A stretch of DNA of 64,000 bases from Tilletia caries (Eukaryota; Basidiomycota; Exobasidiomycetes; Tilletiales; Tilletiaceae), in NCBI GenBank assembly GCA_032718865.1, contig JALUTQ010000038.1, positions 1,302,001 to 1,366,000 of the forward strand, in the 5' to 3' direction. The notes under the pieces are model-generated. The model was not told where the DNA came from. It made no database searches and worked only from the letters and a program-made list of their open reading frames with translations. The position numbers and the translations under genes were made by a program. Positions 44,718 to 56,330 of this stretch are shown here, piece after piece (within the stretch, counting starts at the first letter, position 1; each line of letters begins with the position of its first letter).

Positions 44718-47318
44718 TCAGTGGCGATCCCCGTCCACATGAAGCTCAAGGCGCTCGTTGTTATCGCCGACGTAAACCGCGACCTTGTGGGCCACAACGT
44801 CGCGATGGCGGCGTCCCGGGAGCTCGACGACCGTTTCCGTCTTCACCGCGCGCGCGAGCAGAAGGGGCTCGGTCGGGAAGCTGTCCATCGACACTGAGAC
44901 TCTTCTGGCAACGCGTACGCGTGAGATGTCGTCGTCGTCGTCTGCTGGTACTCGACGATCCGCAGCACCTTCGGTGGCCCAGCCGCCGATCGGAAGTGTC
45001 CCGACACTTCGAACGAGGTAGGAGACGACCTCGTCGTCCTGCTCGTTCTCGAGACTGGTCGGGAGCTGGCGCACGGTGCTCACGGCCCTATGAAGTCGCG
45101 GGCAGTCGCGCTTCGCGTGATCAGCGGTGTGGCAGTTGAAGCACCGACCAAGTTGGACGTCCAGACGGTAGGTAGCTTTCTCCTCCGCCGTTCGGGCTGG
45201 CCGGCGGAATATCGGAGCCTGTTGACCGGCGCGAAATGGTGGTTGTGAGGTGAATGGAGTCGGTGGAGCCGTTGCTGGGGCAGCCACTGCGGGAGCAGAC
45301 TGACTGGGATCGGGGCCCCGAGATCCAAGGAGAAGGGGGCCTTTCAGCGTCTTCAATGCGATCCGAGTGCGGTGCTCCTTGGCGAGCATCGTTGATCGAT
45401 ACTGGGGCCAATCTTGAGCGGCGTCCCTGACGCCGTCAAGCAACAAGGTCCAAGTTTCCGGCAAGCCTTCATGGACATCCGTAATGACGTCCGCGACGGT
45501 GTCGCTCGTCATGATGTCGTCTGATGCGAAAGAGAAGTTTGGGCGGCTGCGGTTGCTAAGGATCTTCCCGGAGTAGATCCCCGGAGCCCGGACTCCGGGG
45601 CGGCGCTCCGCTCAGCTCCGTCTGAGCTCTGGCCAGCTCCGCGCTCCGCAAAATTTCTGGTGATCAGCTGGAGAGCACTCCGTGCTCCGTCGAAGTTGCC
45701 GTTGCGCGCAAGAATCTACTCCGTGCTCCGTACATTTTTTTCACAGGCGGACTCCGTGCTCCGCAAAATAGCTCCGCGGACTCCGGGGTACTCCGGGGTG
45801 TCATGAAATGAGTCCAACATGGGCTCAGGAGAAGGTTAAATCTTATTGAAACAGTTCAATCGCAGCTTTAGAAGTCTATATCATTTCTTTCCAAGGGTTT
45901 ACTGCCCCATAAAAAGCTGAAATACACAGTATTTCGACCTGATTCGGCCGAGAAATCCCTCAAAAACCGGTCACGTGACTCAGTTTTGGCCATCACGTGA
46001 CCCACTTTGCCATCCCCGGAGCTCCGACGGACTCCGGGGTCTGCTCCGTGCTCCGGGGCTTTTTTTAAAATGCCAGCAAACTCACTCCGTGCTCCGGGGC
46101 GTTGCAGTCATACCTTCGCGGAGTAGCTCCGCAAATCCAAAGCTAGTAAAAAACGCTCAAATCTCGCTCCGTGCTCCGTACCCGTGCAGAGCGTCCCCCG
46201 GAGTCCGCGGAGCTCCGGGGAATGCTACTCCGGGGCCTACTCCGGGAAGATCCTTAGCGGTTGCTGAGGCGAGCAACGAACAATTCAGAAAAGAGGCGGT
46301 ATTTGTCGTCCAGATACGTCTCCAGCTTTTCTTCGTCCGGGAGGAATTGACGACCGTAGGCTTCCGAACGGACGAGGGACTCGTCTCTGTTGAAGTGAGC
46401 AAACAGACGACGGCGGAACTCTTCCAGACTTCCAGAGTGGCGGGTTGCGGCTTGAGTTCGTTGAAGAACTCCTTCGCGCGGCCCGACTTGAAGCAGCCTG
46501 GGAGACCCATGAAGATCTCATTGTCCGGTACTTTAGAGTAGCTCTTGAACTGCATGAGACCCTGCCACCAGCTGTAAGCTGTCTGGCCGTCCTCGGGCTT
46601 GAAGATGCCCATTTCCTTTGACTTGGCGGCTCGAGGGTATGGGTGTCGATCATCCCATCGTGACTGCGCGGGAGTCTGTGGGGTCTGAGGAAAGAGGTGA
46701 GGTGGGAGGGGTCGCTGTGGAAGCGAGGTCCTCAAAGGTGTGTCCTCAGCGCCGAACACGAGGTTGCTCGCCGTCGAGAATCGAGGACGGCGGAGGCGAG
46801 AGGGTGTCGCCTCCACGGGTGGATCGGTGGAGGCTTGAGGGTCTGGCGTCTGGGCTACGCGTAACGCCTCGAGCAGCTGATCGGTCCGAGTCTGGAGTTG
46901 GGCGTTCTGAGCGTGCAGAAAGTCCATCTGCTCGCGCTGCATGCGCTCGGATTCGTCGATCAGTTGCTGGTGTCGCTTTTCAGAGTCGGTGAGTAGTTGG
47001 CGCATTTCCTGCCGAGTTTGCTGGCCAGAGAGGAAGAGCAGCCGTTGGACCTCGTCGGTCTTGAGGCTGTCGTCTCCGACCGCATCGTCGTCTGCACTGT
47101 GCATTTCCTCCTCCTTCTCCTGAGCGGCGGCATCGACGGCGTAGTCCGGAATGGACCGTTTCGTCCCTCGCTCGACGCTCGGCACCGTCGCCACGGAGTG
47201 TACTCAGGCTGGCCGCTGGCAACGACGAGCTCGCGCTGCGCGTCAGCAGGCCGCCTCTTCCTACTCCCGTGGGTAGCCGGGGAATGTTGCTGGCCGTCTC
47301 CTTCGGGTTGCTAGACAT
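44718..47318 (-). pseudogene. Ty3/gypsy gag, split by a MITE
   Basis: From MSSNPKETASNIPRL at 47318 the frame changes near 47200 and continues VPSVERGTKRSIPDYAVDAA. A long Gln/Glu-rich coiled-coil follows (about 47050-46890) and then a capsid-like part (YSWWQGLMQFKSYSKVPDN). At 46257 it is interrupted by a 700 bp MITE and resumes at 45556. The rest includes TWTLLLDGVRDAAQDWPQY and a zinc knuckle CFNCHTADHAKRDC (CX2CX4HX4C) near 45130, ending at a TGA at 44718-44720. Gene order gag then pol on the minus strand is normal for the family. No flanking LTR pair was recognised. Confidence 0.82.
45557..46256. mobile_element. hAT-like MITE (TAAGG type), 700 bp, inside gag
   Basis: Perfect 20 bp inverted ends TAAGGATCTTCCCGGAGTAG and their complement; perfect 8 bp duplications GCGGTTGC (45549-45556 and 46257-46264). 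The interior is arrays of CTCCGTGCTCCG and CTCCGGGG around an AT-richer centre, with no coding capacity. It shares the TAAGG end and CTCCG-rich design with the hAT element at 31447-32789 but not its specific repeat sequence. Confidence 0.93.
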
Positions 47319-48466
47319 CTTCTGGCTGGGAAGAGCAAGGAGCAAAGACAATAGTGGGATTAGCACTGGTCCGAGAGTTCAACGCTACGGATGAACTTGT
47401 GCTGTTTCTGGAGGGTGTTCGGGATACGTCCAAGCAGCCTCCAGAAACGGAGCGAGCCTATCTGACTCACGGGTACAGGCAAGGCACGAGACAGGCGCGT
47501 CCTTGCGAGGGAGGGCGGGCGGAGCTACCAAATGTAACAGTTCTTGGGTTCAATGATCGTCGTATTGCAATAGCAGGGGGAGAGAGAGAAAGGAGCGTGT
47601 ACATGATGCGCAGACAGAAAAAGGATTCCTGACCTGGGTGCGTACCTTACCAGAGTGTTCCCCTAACTTTTTCGCCTTGTTGAATAACAGGTCGCTGGGG
47701 GCTGGGAGTGGGATTTAAATACAGACTTAGTCAACAAAGTTAAGTAGCAGCAACTTACGCCTTGGAACCATAGTGACCTGGCTGGAGCCCAGAGGCCAGG
47801 GTGTCCCTCAGACTCGATGTGGACCTCAGACCCTTATGACCTGGTAGAGATGCGCGAAGACGTGACTGGGGGCGTCCTCTCCCCCTCCCCTTTTCGCGAA
47901 TCTTTTGTATCAGAAAGGTCACCAAATCTCAGCCCAGCACGGCTACGCAGAAGCTCAAGGTAGCTTCGCTACCCTTCGTCTGCTTCGCCATGCGGCTGCG
48001 ACTTGCGATCGTAGCTACGAGCATCTATATCATTGTCCATGTAACATTTTGAATGTTGATCAAACTTGCGTGAAAAAGGGATTCAGGAACTTCACACACG
48101 TAATCATCCCGCACGGCTGTATCTACCAAGGAAGCAGAAAGCAAAGAATGATATGTCATATGATGGCTTCGCGCAGAGAGAGACAATTGACAAACAAGAC
48201 GGAGAATAGCTGCGAGCGCAATGAAGATAAGATTAAAAGACTGAGGAGAAAAAAGCGTGAGGCTAATGCAGAAGGAGAGGTTAGGGGATAGGAAACATAA
48301 GCGGCCGGGGAAGCAGACGGAAGGGACGTAGAAGACGGGTGAAGGCTGAGACCGGAGACGAATGGGCAAAGGAAAGCCAACAGAGCTTGATGCGAAGGTA
48401 AGGGAATATAGAAGAGGCAAGAGCACAGCAGAAAGAAAGTCAGATCAGGTCAGGTCAGCCGTCAGG
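47319..48466. other. No gene recognised; upstream flank of gag
   Basis: 47340-47760 may be the 5' untranslated or LTR part of the gypsy element, but no inverted TG...CA ends could be paired. At 47960-47978 a GTAGC-TTC-GCTAC hairpin-capable 19 bp segment recurs inverted at 63975-63993. 48430-48480 has AGGTC-rich short tandem repeats (GGTCAGGTCA). Confidence 0.45.
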
Positions 48467-48945
48467 TCAGGTCAGGTCCAGTGTTGAACATACTATTGGA
48501 GTATGGAACCCTGGGCGACTTGAGAGAGGAGAAGCACAATGGTGACGCCGAAGGTGGCCACCGACGACGGACACATTGACCTCGGCGGGCTTGACGTTGG
48601 CAATGTCGAAGTGGAAGGTGGAGGCGCGTGTGATGTCAAAGGTGGTGACCCGTGACACAGAACAGACTGTACGAAGATATGCAGTGATGAGCACCATTTT
48701 TAACTCATGAAGCGTCAGAGCCGTTAGAAGAAGGAGAGAGGGGGTCGGGAGAAAACCCACCGCTTGGGGTCGTAAAGACTTGAAGACCTCGGCGACGATG
48801 GGCACGGTGGAGTTGACGGGGTTGGAGATGACGAGGTGGTGTGCTTTGGGAGCAACCTTGGCAGCGGCTTTGTCGAGGGAGAGAGCTGTCCGATGGGGCA
48901 TGGTGAGTGAGGAAAGTCAGTCTACTCATCTTGACGACGTCGACC
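48467..48945 (-). pseudogene. Malate dehydrogenase, central fragment
   Basis: NAD-malate dehydrogenase interconverts malate and oxaloacetate. The fragment reads AAAKVAPKAHHLVISNPVNS and TVPIVAEVFK, then in a shifted frame YDPK before a GT splice-like site. After a roughly 100 bp gap it gives VTTFDITRASTFHFDIANVK and VNVSVVGGH. ISNPVNSTVPI is diagnostic for the mitochondrial/bacterial-type enzyme, and the catalytic His lies in the VVGGH motif. After GGH the similarity stops. The missing bases before YDPK and a partly duplicated GTCAC near the second exon start indicate decay. Confidence 0.78.
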
Positions 48946-49950
48946 GGATTCATAAGAGCAGAGAGCTGGAAAACGAATGGGTGAGTAAGGACCCAACCCG
49001 GAGCACCTGATGCAGATGCGCGCGTAAACACGAGGCTCACCTTGGATGACAATTCGGGAGTGCTGACTGCTGAGCCGGACTCAGAATGGGAACAAAGCAG
49101 AGATTGGTATGGGTAAGTGGTATCAGCCATCAGGTTAAGCAAGAAAAAGCAAAACAGCGGTGAGCATCATTACTTGAACCTTGGTGAGCAGAGAGCGGTT
49201 AAAAAGAAATCGAGGGGGATTGTTCAATTCGCATGATGCTTGTCGGGCTTCGATGGAAGCGTGAAGAAAGGCTGGCGGTGTTGGTTGTCGTCTGTCGAGT
49301 GTCGAAATGAACTGATTACGTATGCAAGATTTCTGCACTCTGTGCTTATGTAAGGAAAACCAAACTTTGGCTCAAGGACAGATCAGTCAATTCTGATGCT
49401 ACAACCACGAAACCTGTGCCAGAAGTTGCAGGACTAGATTTGGTCAAGGGTCTACTGATTCAGAATGGTGTGTTGTGTTGGTAGTTGCGAAGAAAAGTCC
49501 CAAACTACGAGCCTGAATGGCAAAAAGCTTACGGCCGTAAGGCGGGAGCCGCCCTATAACCCCTTAACTATAGTGACCCGGCTGTGGGCCGGAGGATTCC
49601 CCAGTCTCTGCCTCCGGGGCCTATGACGCCCATGAGAGTGTCGCAATTCAATTCATAACATCCTCGCCCTGCGTCAGGTTCAAGGTTGACAACTACCATT
49701 CACACGCTCGCGCCTGCGGCCAGCCGCCAGGTTTATATACACGATGCTGCCGTTTTCTCACTGACCACTGAATCACTTCCTTGATACTGATGACTCTTCC
49801 CCTTGAGTCTTGACCCGCTTGACCCTTCCTTACTCGTTTCTCCAGGACTACACAGGACAGTCTTTCACTTTGTTCCTCTTCCCGTTTTCCTTTCTGCCCT
49901 CCCTCATTCACCCAAGAATGGTATTGATCTGGATTCGTCCTTGCGCTTGA
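48946..49950. other. No gene recognised
   Basis: Contains a perfect palindrome CTTACGGCCGTAAG at 49528-49541, repeated at 58918-58931, followed by ATAGTGACCCGGCTG, which resembles 47770-47790. This suggests a dispersed degenerate repeat. No coding sequence supported. Confidence 0.45.
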
Positions 49951-51083
49951 CGGGAAACAGATATTCCAAGAGGCAAAAAGTGCGGGCGACGTCGAGGCTG
50001 TCTTTGAGCGATACGCTGCGATCATCGCGGTTGCCATGACCATGCAGATGAAGGTACAAAAACAGCGCCCAGGGATGTCCCGCGCAGAACAGAGGGAACA
50101 CTCTGTTAACCACAGATCTGCAAATCTCACAGGCAAACGCAGCTCAGACACCTTCAACATCTGGTTCCGCCGCCACACCAACGGGGGCACTCATGTTTGC
50201 CGTCGTCGGCGCCAAGCTGTCCGAGGGCATCAACTTCTCGGACAACCTGACCCGCGCGGTCGTCATGGTCGGCATGTCCTTTGCAAATGCGGCAAGGCCC
50301 GGAGCTGGCGGAGCGGATGAGGTGCGTTTTAACTCCGATGGTATTTCGACCCTCTTGTGCTGATATCATTTCTGCTTCGCGCGTCGGCAGGTTTGTGAGG
50401 GAACTTGCGAAGACGTCTGGCGGATTGGAGAAGTGCGCGTCCAAACTAGATGCGGTGAGTCCATGTCATCATTCTCGGCCCAGCAACACTCAACAGTATC
50501 GCGGAAGGGAAAGGCACTGACAAGCTCCCTCATCCTACACTCGGTGGAAAAGGTAAACGAGCTGTACCTGAACATGTGCATGAAGGCCGTCAACCAGTCG
50601 ATCGGTATGTTCTCGCGCCTCAGATCTGTGGTCGCTTCCCGTGTCTGACTTTTATGACTCTCCCTTCTGATGCTTCCAGGTCGAGCCATCCGGCATAAGA
50701 ATGACTACGTGAGCGACTCCCAAGCTTTGCTTCCCTCCTGTAGTTCCCGTCTTCTGACATGCTATGCCGTTTCCTTTGCGCGCGTGCGGCATGGTAGGCT
50801 ACCCTGATCCTCCTCGACCGACGCTACGCCCATCCCGACATCCGGAACCGTCTTCCTGGCTGTGAGTTTCTGCCTTCCTCTTGGTCCACCCGCCCTACCC
50901 CGATTGCATCCCTAGAACTCTAGAAGCTCTTTCCGCTACAATCCTCAGCTTCAATCGGAGTCAAGTCGGGCTGAACACGCTCCCTCTAATCATCTTTCAG
51001 GGATCCGCAACGAAGTCAAGACGGTTAAGCAATTCGGACCTGCCATGGCCGGATTAGGCGCCTTCTTCCGGGGGAAGAAGTAG
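49951..51083 (+). pseudogene. CHL1/DDX11 family DNA helicase, C-terminal exons
   Basis: CHL1 is an Fe-S superfamily 2 helicase for sister-chromatid cohesion. Exon pieces read QIFQEAKSAGDVEAVFERYA (49959 on), then 50133-50321 [20 protein letters not shown] and [12 protein letters not shown]. The next, 50391-50454, reads FVRELAKTSGG. Further pieces read ELYLNMCMKAVNQSIG, GRAIRHKNDY (helicase motif VI), ATLILLDRRYAHPDIRNRLP and WIRNEVKTVKQFGPAMAGLG, ending FFRGKK at the stop 51081-51083. Donors GTATGT, GTGAGC and GTGAGT and AG acceptors keep the frame across the last introns. One extra base occurs before PELAERM (near 50297). All N-terminal helicase motifs are absent, so this is a 5'-truncated copy, although its 3' exons are well kept. 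Confidence 0.8.
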
Positions 51084-52211
51084 CGACAGGCTGTCGTTGT
51101 CTGACGGCTGACCGACCTTGTCCTCCGCCTTCTGCCCGCTCGCCTTGGACCGTCAATCTTGGGCGACATCAGTCCTGCCGATCGCCCTAACTCGCTCTGC
51201 TCCTCTCCGGGCGCCCGTCTTACCGCCATCGTGGTTCCACACAGCACGGTGCTGATGGTGCCGTCGCCCAGATGGCCGGATACGGGAGTGCTATTCTGGG
51301 CAAGGGAGAGCTGAGGAAAGTGTGTCGGTCAGGGCCACATAAGTTCTTGTCGGAATTGGAGAGTACGAGAGGTGGTGGGCTGTCTGTAGCGTCGCTTCAT
51401 TATTCATATCCTGCGATCCGAAGCGGAATCCCGAATTGCCTAGCTGAAGATTCTCACAGAACCTCGCAGACGTTGCTCAAGATGGTCCACCCATGCCACT
51501 CAGGTTATACGCAATGGACCCTTCCTTTACATTATTTCGATCATAGAGTTCATGGCTATCAGCTGACTTCTACAAAAGAATGTCCATTACATTTATAGCT
51601 ATGAACACTGAAGTCAAAATCATTGCAGGCCCAAGAAGTCGAGGTTGGCACAGATGATGCTGCCGCGGAGCAGGTATGCAGCAAACAGCCCATCGCTACA
51701 GGGCAAGGCGGCCGGCCGGGAAGCAGATGGCGGCAAAAGGTATTGGAAGTTGGCCAAATCGTTTGGAGCTTGTGCGAAGGCAGGAGCCAGGAAGTCGCTC
51801 AATCAAAAGTCCTTTGACGGCTCTGTCGATAGTCAATACGCCGAGCCTGATGAGGTACTCGATTAGGTCGCCCGCAGCCCCATATGGGAGTGGTCGCTCT
51901 GTGCGCGCATGGAGCTTGGTGTCATCGCGTATGAGCTCGATGCCGTGGCGCTCGAGAGTAAGTGCAAGTACGAAACGAGACGCCGCTGACTTGAACGAAG
52001 CCGAAGAAGGTCAAGAGAGTCTTGAACGGTCCGCTGAATGGAGGTCGAGGCGTGGAGAATGTAAGAGACGTTCTGAAGCTCGAGAGAGGTGTATTGCCGG
52101 CGAACTCTGCCTCGTTTAGGGCCCACAAAGCTGCTCCGCCCTTGGAGTCGGCTGTCCAAACAGTCACTTCTCGCCATGGGTGGGACGGCATGACCAGGCG
52201 AGCAACCGATG
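51084..52211. other. No gene recognised
   Basis: Lies between the CHL1 3' end and a malate dehydrogenase fragment on the other strand. Several short frames overlap without motif support. Confidence 0.4.
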
Positions 52212-52386
52212 ATCCACGTCGAAGACATCGGCAGGGGTCATGCCGGGCCTACGGGGCACGCTGGCGGGGATGCCAATGATCTCAGTGTCCTTGAGAGCAG
52301 CCTCGCAGGTAAAGACGTGTGGAGAATGGAGATTGGAGACACTCACCTCTTGGCTCTTTATGATCTGCTGCCCTCTTGAATCTAGA
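52212..52386 (-). pseudogene. Malate dehydrogenase, N-terminal-domain fragment
   Basis: Exon 52301-52212 reads AALKDTEIIGIPASVPRRPG then MTPADVFDVD, matching the conserved [23 protein letters not shown] region that carries substrate-binding Arg residues. It is preceded by a GT-AG intron (52302-52346) and a short exon-like piece (52386-52347). It is on the same strand as, and 5' of, the fragment at 48467-48945, so both could derive from one gene now separated by more than 3 kb including a CHL1 fragment on the opposite strand. Confidence 0.7.
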
Positions 52387-53578
52387 CTGTAAAAGAAAGG
52401 AAGGAGGACCAGAAAGGAAGGAGGACCAGAAAAGTAATGTCAATCAGTGACCAGTGTCGACGTCGTTCTCGGTCAGTTCCTGAACAAGTGGGAAGGTAAA
52501 ATGAGTCATGACCGGTCACCGTCGTCGTCGAGCAACTATCCATACTGACCCGGGCAGACTGGTAATTGGTCAAGGCCAACGAGGCGCGTGGGAGCTTGAG
52601 ATCTCGAGGCATCCGGTTCGTAGTCCCCTCGGCGGCCGTGCCATCATAACACATCGACGAATCAGTACGGGAGATCTCCTCGCTGATGAGTTGGCGAAGA
52701 TGATGCACGATGAGCGGGTACGGGTCCGTATTAACACCCTTGATGGATCAGGCGCCGAATTTGGACTGGCGCGAGCCTCCGCGGCTCATGTCGGTATTGG
52801 GCATGGCGTGACCGAGTCCGATCGTCGGTCGAGGCTGACTCTCCGCCTCGCTGGTGACGATTACAACGGGCGCACCAGCTGTGTGGGCGAGACTGCGCAA
52901 GGGCTCCCTCCACCTTGCCAGGCAAGGATTGAGATGCACAGTTTACGCCACGAGTGGGCATGGGAGATTGGGAGCCGCAGCATGGTTCAGGGTGGCGGAG
53001 GGGACTTCGACGAGGGATTCGGATGCCTCGGTGGGCCCGTCGGTCGGAGCGAGACTGCCGAGACGGGACATGTTTTGAGGAGCGTGTCCTCCTCTGTAAG
53101 ACATGGCTGATGCTCAAGAGAGCTGACACTGATGGAGGTAGAGGCGGGGTTGGTTGTGCTTTGAGAGTGCAGACCTCAAGAGGGAAAAGAGTGTGGGAGA
53201 GGCTTGAGTAACTGGAAAGGGTGTGAAGGGAGTTCGACTTGAGAAAGGGAGATGCGCAGAAGAGAGGGACCAAATAAATAGAATGATGACTCCTATAGCA
53301 GGGAAACAAGGTTCAGCAGTTACTCAGAGCGCAGAAAAGAAGACCAAAGGCCCATGGAAACATGTTGATGTCGTAGTGATAGGCCTGGTTTGTACCAGAA
53401 GCTGTCATTAATTATGCCGCGAGGGTGGAACGGACGTCGTCTAGATTGCTGTAATGTAAATCTGGTCGACTGAAGGCGTCCCCAAAGACCCCCCTTCCGG
53501 GGTAGTGGTCGTCGACTCGTCGTTGTTATTGTTGTAGCGTCTTGACTCTTGCACTGGCTCTCCTTCGGCCTTCCTCTG
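52387..53578. other. No gene recognised
   Basis: A short tandem repeat of GGAAGGAGGACCAGAAA lies at 52398-52436. Overlapping open frames on both strands (52500-53110) show no family motif. Confidence 0.4.
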
Positions 53579-54320
53579 TAAGGAAAGGCGTCACCTCCGC
53601 GCTCTCGGCGGAGTTCCGCGTCCTCCGCGCCTCCGTACCGCAAAACTCCGCCGATTTTCCTCCGCCGGAGGACGTCCTCCGTACCGCGGTGGCTGACAGC
53701 GGAGGGGCGGACGGAGAAGTACCGCCAACGACTTGAACGCGGACGGAGGGCGGAGGAGTTGGAGGTTCCTGGACTTGAGCGCGGACGGAGGTGTCGACGG
53801 CCCCAACTTCGGCGGAGTTCCGGCGGAACTCCGCGCCTCCGCGCTTACTCCGCTCTGAGACTGAAAACCCAGGTGTTACACAGGGTCTCTCCTATTGAAG
53901 GGGTCTCAGAAGACGGAGTCTCGGGTTTCATGTCACGTGATCGCTAGTCACGCCGGAGTCTCAAGACTTGAGACCCCTCTTCAAATGATTTTTTTCGCCG
54001 AGTTGAGCATGTAACTCCAAAGTCTGAGACCATGACTTGGGTCGGCAAGTTGGGATCGCGGAGGCGCGGAACTCCGCCGGAACTCCGCCGGAGGAAGGCG
54101 GACGGAGGTTCCCTCCTTGGAAAACTCCGCCTACCCACCGCGGACGGAGGAGGCGGCCTCGGTGAGGACCACCCTGCTACGGCGGACGGAATGATACCGG
54201 CCTTGCTGACACCACTGTCTTGGGCGGACGGAATGTTCTGCCCAAAAATGAGCGCGGAGTTTTGGCGGAGGTAGGCGGGCGGAGGCGCGGAGGCGCGGAG
54301 TTCCTCCGCGCCTTTCCTTA
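53579..54320. mobile_element. hAT-like MITE (TAAGG type), 742 bp
   Basis: Inverted 12 bp ends TAAGGAAAGGCG / CGCCTTTCCTTA and perfect 8 bp duplications TTCCTCTG (53571-53578 and 54321-54328). The arms are arrays of GGCGGAGTTCCGC, GCGGACGGAGG and CTCCGCGCC. The middle includes an inverted pair of AGTCTC/GAGACC motifs. No coding capacity. Third member of the TAAGG group in this window. Confidence 0.93.
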
Positions 54321-54328
54321 TTCCTCTG

Positions 54329-55001
54329 ATGACTGCTCACTGTTTCAAGATACTGATGGGAAAGAAGAAATTGAGGACAAGGACCGGTAGGAGGAAGAAA
54401 AAAGGGTGATAGACTTGCCTTTTCCTCTTGACAGCTTGCGTAGATGCAGTCCCGCATGATACTCGCTGACCGACCAGCATGACCTCCGAAGAGAATGGGC
54501 TAGGCAGCAATCTTCGTGGACTGGAGTGCTGTCGCACGATCACCGACCGATGCCTTGATGGGACCGGAGCATAGCCAGAGCTGTGAATGAGAGGAAACAA
54601 GTCAGTGACGACTGACGGGCAAGAGATGCATTCTGGCCAGGTCATTCTTCTCACGCAACGCTTGAAGCTTGCCCTTCTGCGCGACCAAGTCCTGAGTCGG
54701 CCATCGAGGATGGGGTCGCAAGACGGGCTGAGTTGTTGAGCCCATCGGACGCTGCCAATGCTGTGGAAACTGAAGAGGAGATGAACATCGTTCTGGAGCT
54801 GCGCGTCAATGCACTGGCCGCTGGCTGGCATTCCGCGCTTTGGCGAGGGTCACCCGGAAAGAATGGGAGGGGATGGGAAGCTTAGCTGATGAAGAGCAGA
54901 GAAAGAAACTGGGTGGGTAAGAGAGAGCCAGCTACCAGGACGCTCGAATTGAAGAGAGTCTACTCACACTGGTTCCCTTAATCAGCGAGGCCTCAAACTT
55001 T
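54329..55001. other. No gene recognised
   Basis: A minus-strand phrase LVAQKGKLQALREKNDLARM (about 54700-54640) looks coding, but no family could be assigned. Confidence 0.35.
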
Positions 55002-55484
55002 CTACATCGAGGCGAGGGAAGTCCCATCGAGAAGGCCGGGGAATTCGTAGGGCAAGGAGAGGGCGTGGAGTAATGTTCGGAGGGAGAGAGAGCCGACTAC
55101 AAAATTTATCTGCTGGATCCTTTGAGAGTGGACTGCTCGACGGACGACGTATGCTTGCAGATTCTTGGTGGCGGTGACGATGGCGGCTCGATAAGAGGCC
55201 GCCGGCCCGATGTGCGTTGAAGAGAAGTTGGGGCTGGTCGAAGTAGACCTGAGGCAGGGGCGCAGGGCTGCAGGGGTGGAGTAAGCAATATCGGTCAGTC
55301 GGTCTCGGAACGTGTCTGTCAGGTCCTCAGTCCTGATCGGAACACTCACTTCATTGATACCCTGTCCTCCGAAGAGAGCTAAGAAGGCAGCTTCGCCCTT
55401 CCCGGTATGGCTGAGCAGTTTCGATCTTTTGGTATCGATAACAGTAGCACTTGCCCTGCTTCTTGAGCGTGGCGTAATCAGCAA
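55002..55484 (-). pseudogene. Fungal fatty acid synthase, acetyltransferase-domain fragment
   Basis: The start reads KGEAAFLALFGGQGINE, the fungal FAS beta-subunit acetyltransferase N-terminal signature. A GTGAGT donor then joins an AG near 55246 to give INE-VYFDQPQLL, restoring the expected GGQG-NE-VYFDE pattern. A further frame change leads to AAIVTATKNLQAYVV. The catalytic GxSxG region is absent. It lies downstream of a phosphopantetheinyl-transferase domain on the same strand. Confidence 0.62.
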
Positions 55485-55884
55485 AGCAATTGCACAATAG
55501 CGCGGTCAGCGGTGCGCGACTCTGATGGATGTGAGAAGAAGAGTCAGAAATCGAATGTCAAATGCAGAAGATCAATGTAGATGCGTGAACGGTGACGGTT
55601 AAACAAATCCGGGATGGCAGTGCTGTTGTCGATGTGAAGGTAGTGCACATTTTGGTGCCGCGAGAAGGAAAGGAGCACTGTGCGCGGAGCCCCGGACTGG
55701 ACGGAAAGGAAGAGAAAAGATTTGGGAAGGGAAAAGGGAGAGAGAAGGGAAAGAGGTCAGCTGTATCTGCATGAGAGAAAAGACGGACGAAAAGTGCTGG
55801 GGAGATGTATGCTTAGTTGGGGCGGAGAATAAAGCTGCTGACTCATGTGAGCAGGAGTACTGATATAACCGGGCAGGATGGGGA

Positions 55885-56330
55885 GGTCATTGTACGTCAG
55901 CCCGCCGTGCGCCACAGCAATCGCTACCAAGTCTGTATGGCTAATGCTCACAACGAAGCTGGCCCCTCCAGGATTCGCGTTCGCATGACCTTGGGCCCCT
56001 TGGGCTCGACATGATCTCGGTGTTCCGCATGGGAGCAGCCGCTCCCTTTTGGGGGACGCCCATCGCTTGGAAGACGGCCTCTTTGGCGGCGAAACGGCCG
56101 CAGAAGGAGGCTCGGACGTCGGCTTGGGCGCAGCAGTAGACGATATTGGCTGGCGTGAAGCTGATCAAAAGATAAGAGCAGGGTATCAGTTGTCAGTATA
56201 GAGACTGCGTTAATAAAAAGCCTTGGTCTTACTTTCGCTCGATGAAGGTCTCATTGTTCTCGCGTCCTCGGCCGTGGACAATTCTCTTTCCCTGGGGGCG
56301 ATAATTGAGTCGCCTGCTATCGAAGTTGAG
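55885..56330 (-). pseudogene. Fungal fatty acid synthase, phosphopantetheinyl transferase domain fragment
   Basis: The C-terminal domain of FAS alpha attaches phosphopantetheine to the acyl carrier. The fragment reads ENNETFIER, a GT-AG intron, then N-FTPANIVYCCAQADVRASF, CGRFAAKEAVFQAMGV and PQKGAAAPMRNTEIM, and near 55950 VSISHTDLVAIAVAHGG. Family motifs (FAAKEAVFK-like, SxSH) are present in the right order. Frame changes near 56010 separate the parts. No ketoacyl synthase sequence precedes it. Confidence 0.72.

Noticed and set aside
44715..44726. Programmed -1 ribosomal frameshift between gag and pol
   Set aside because: No X-XXY-YYZ heptamer or clear downstream stem is visible, and the element is otherwise decayed; a lost base is the simpler reading.
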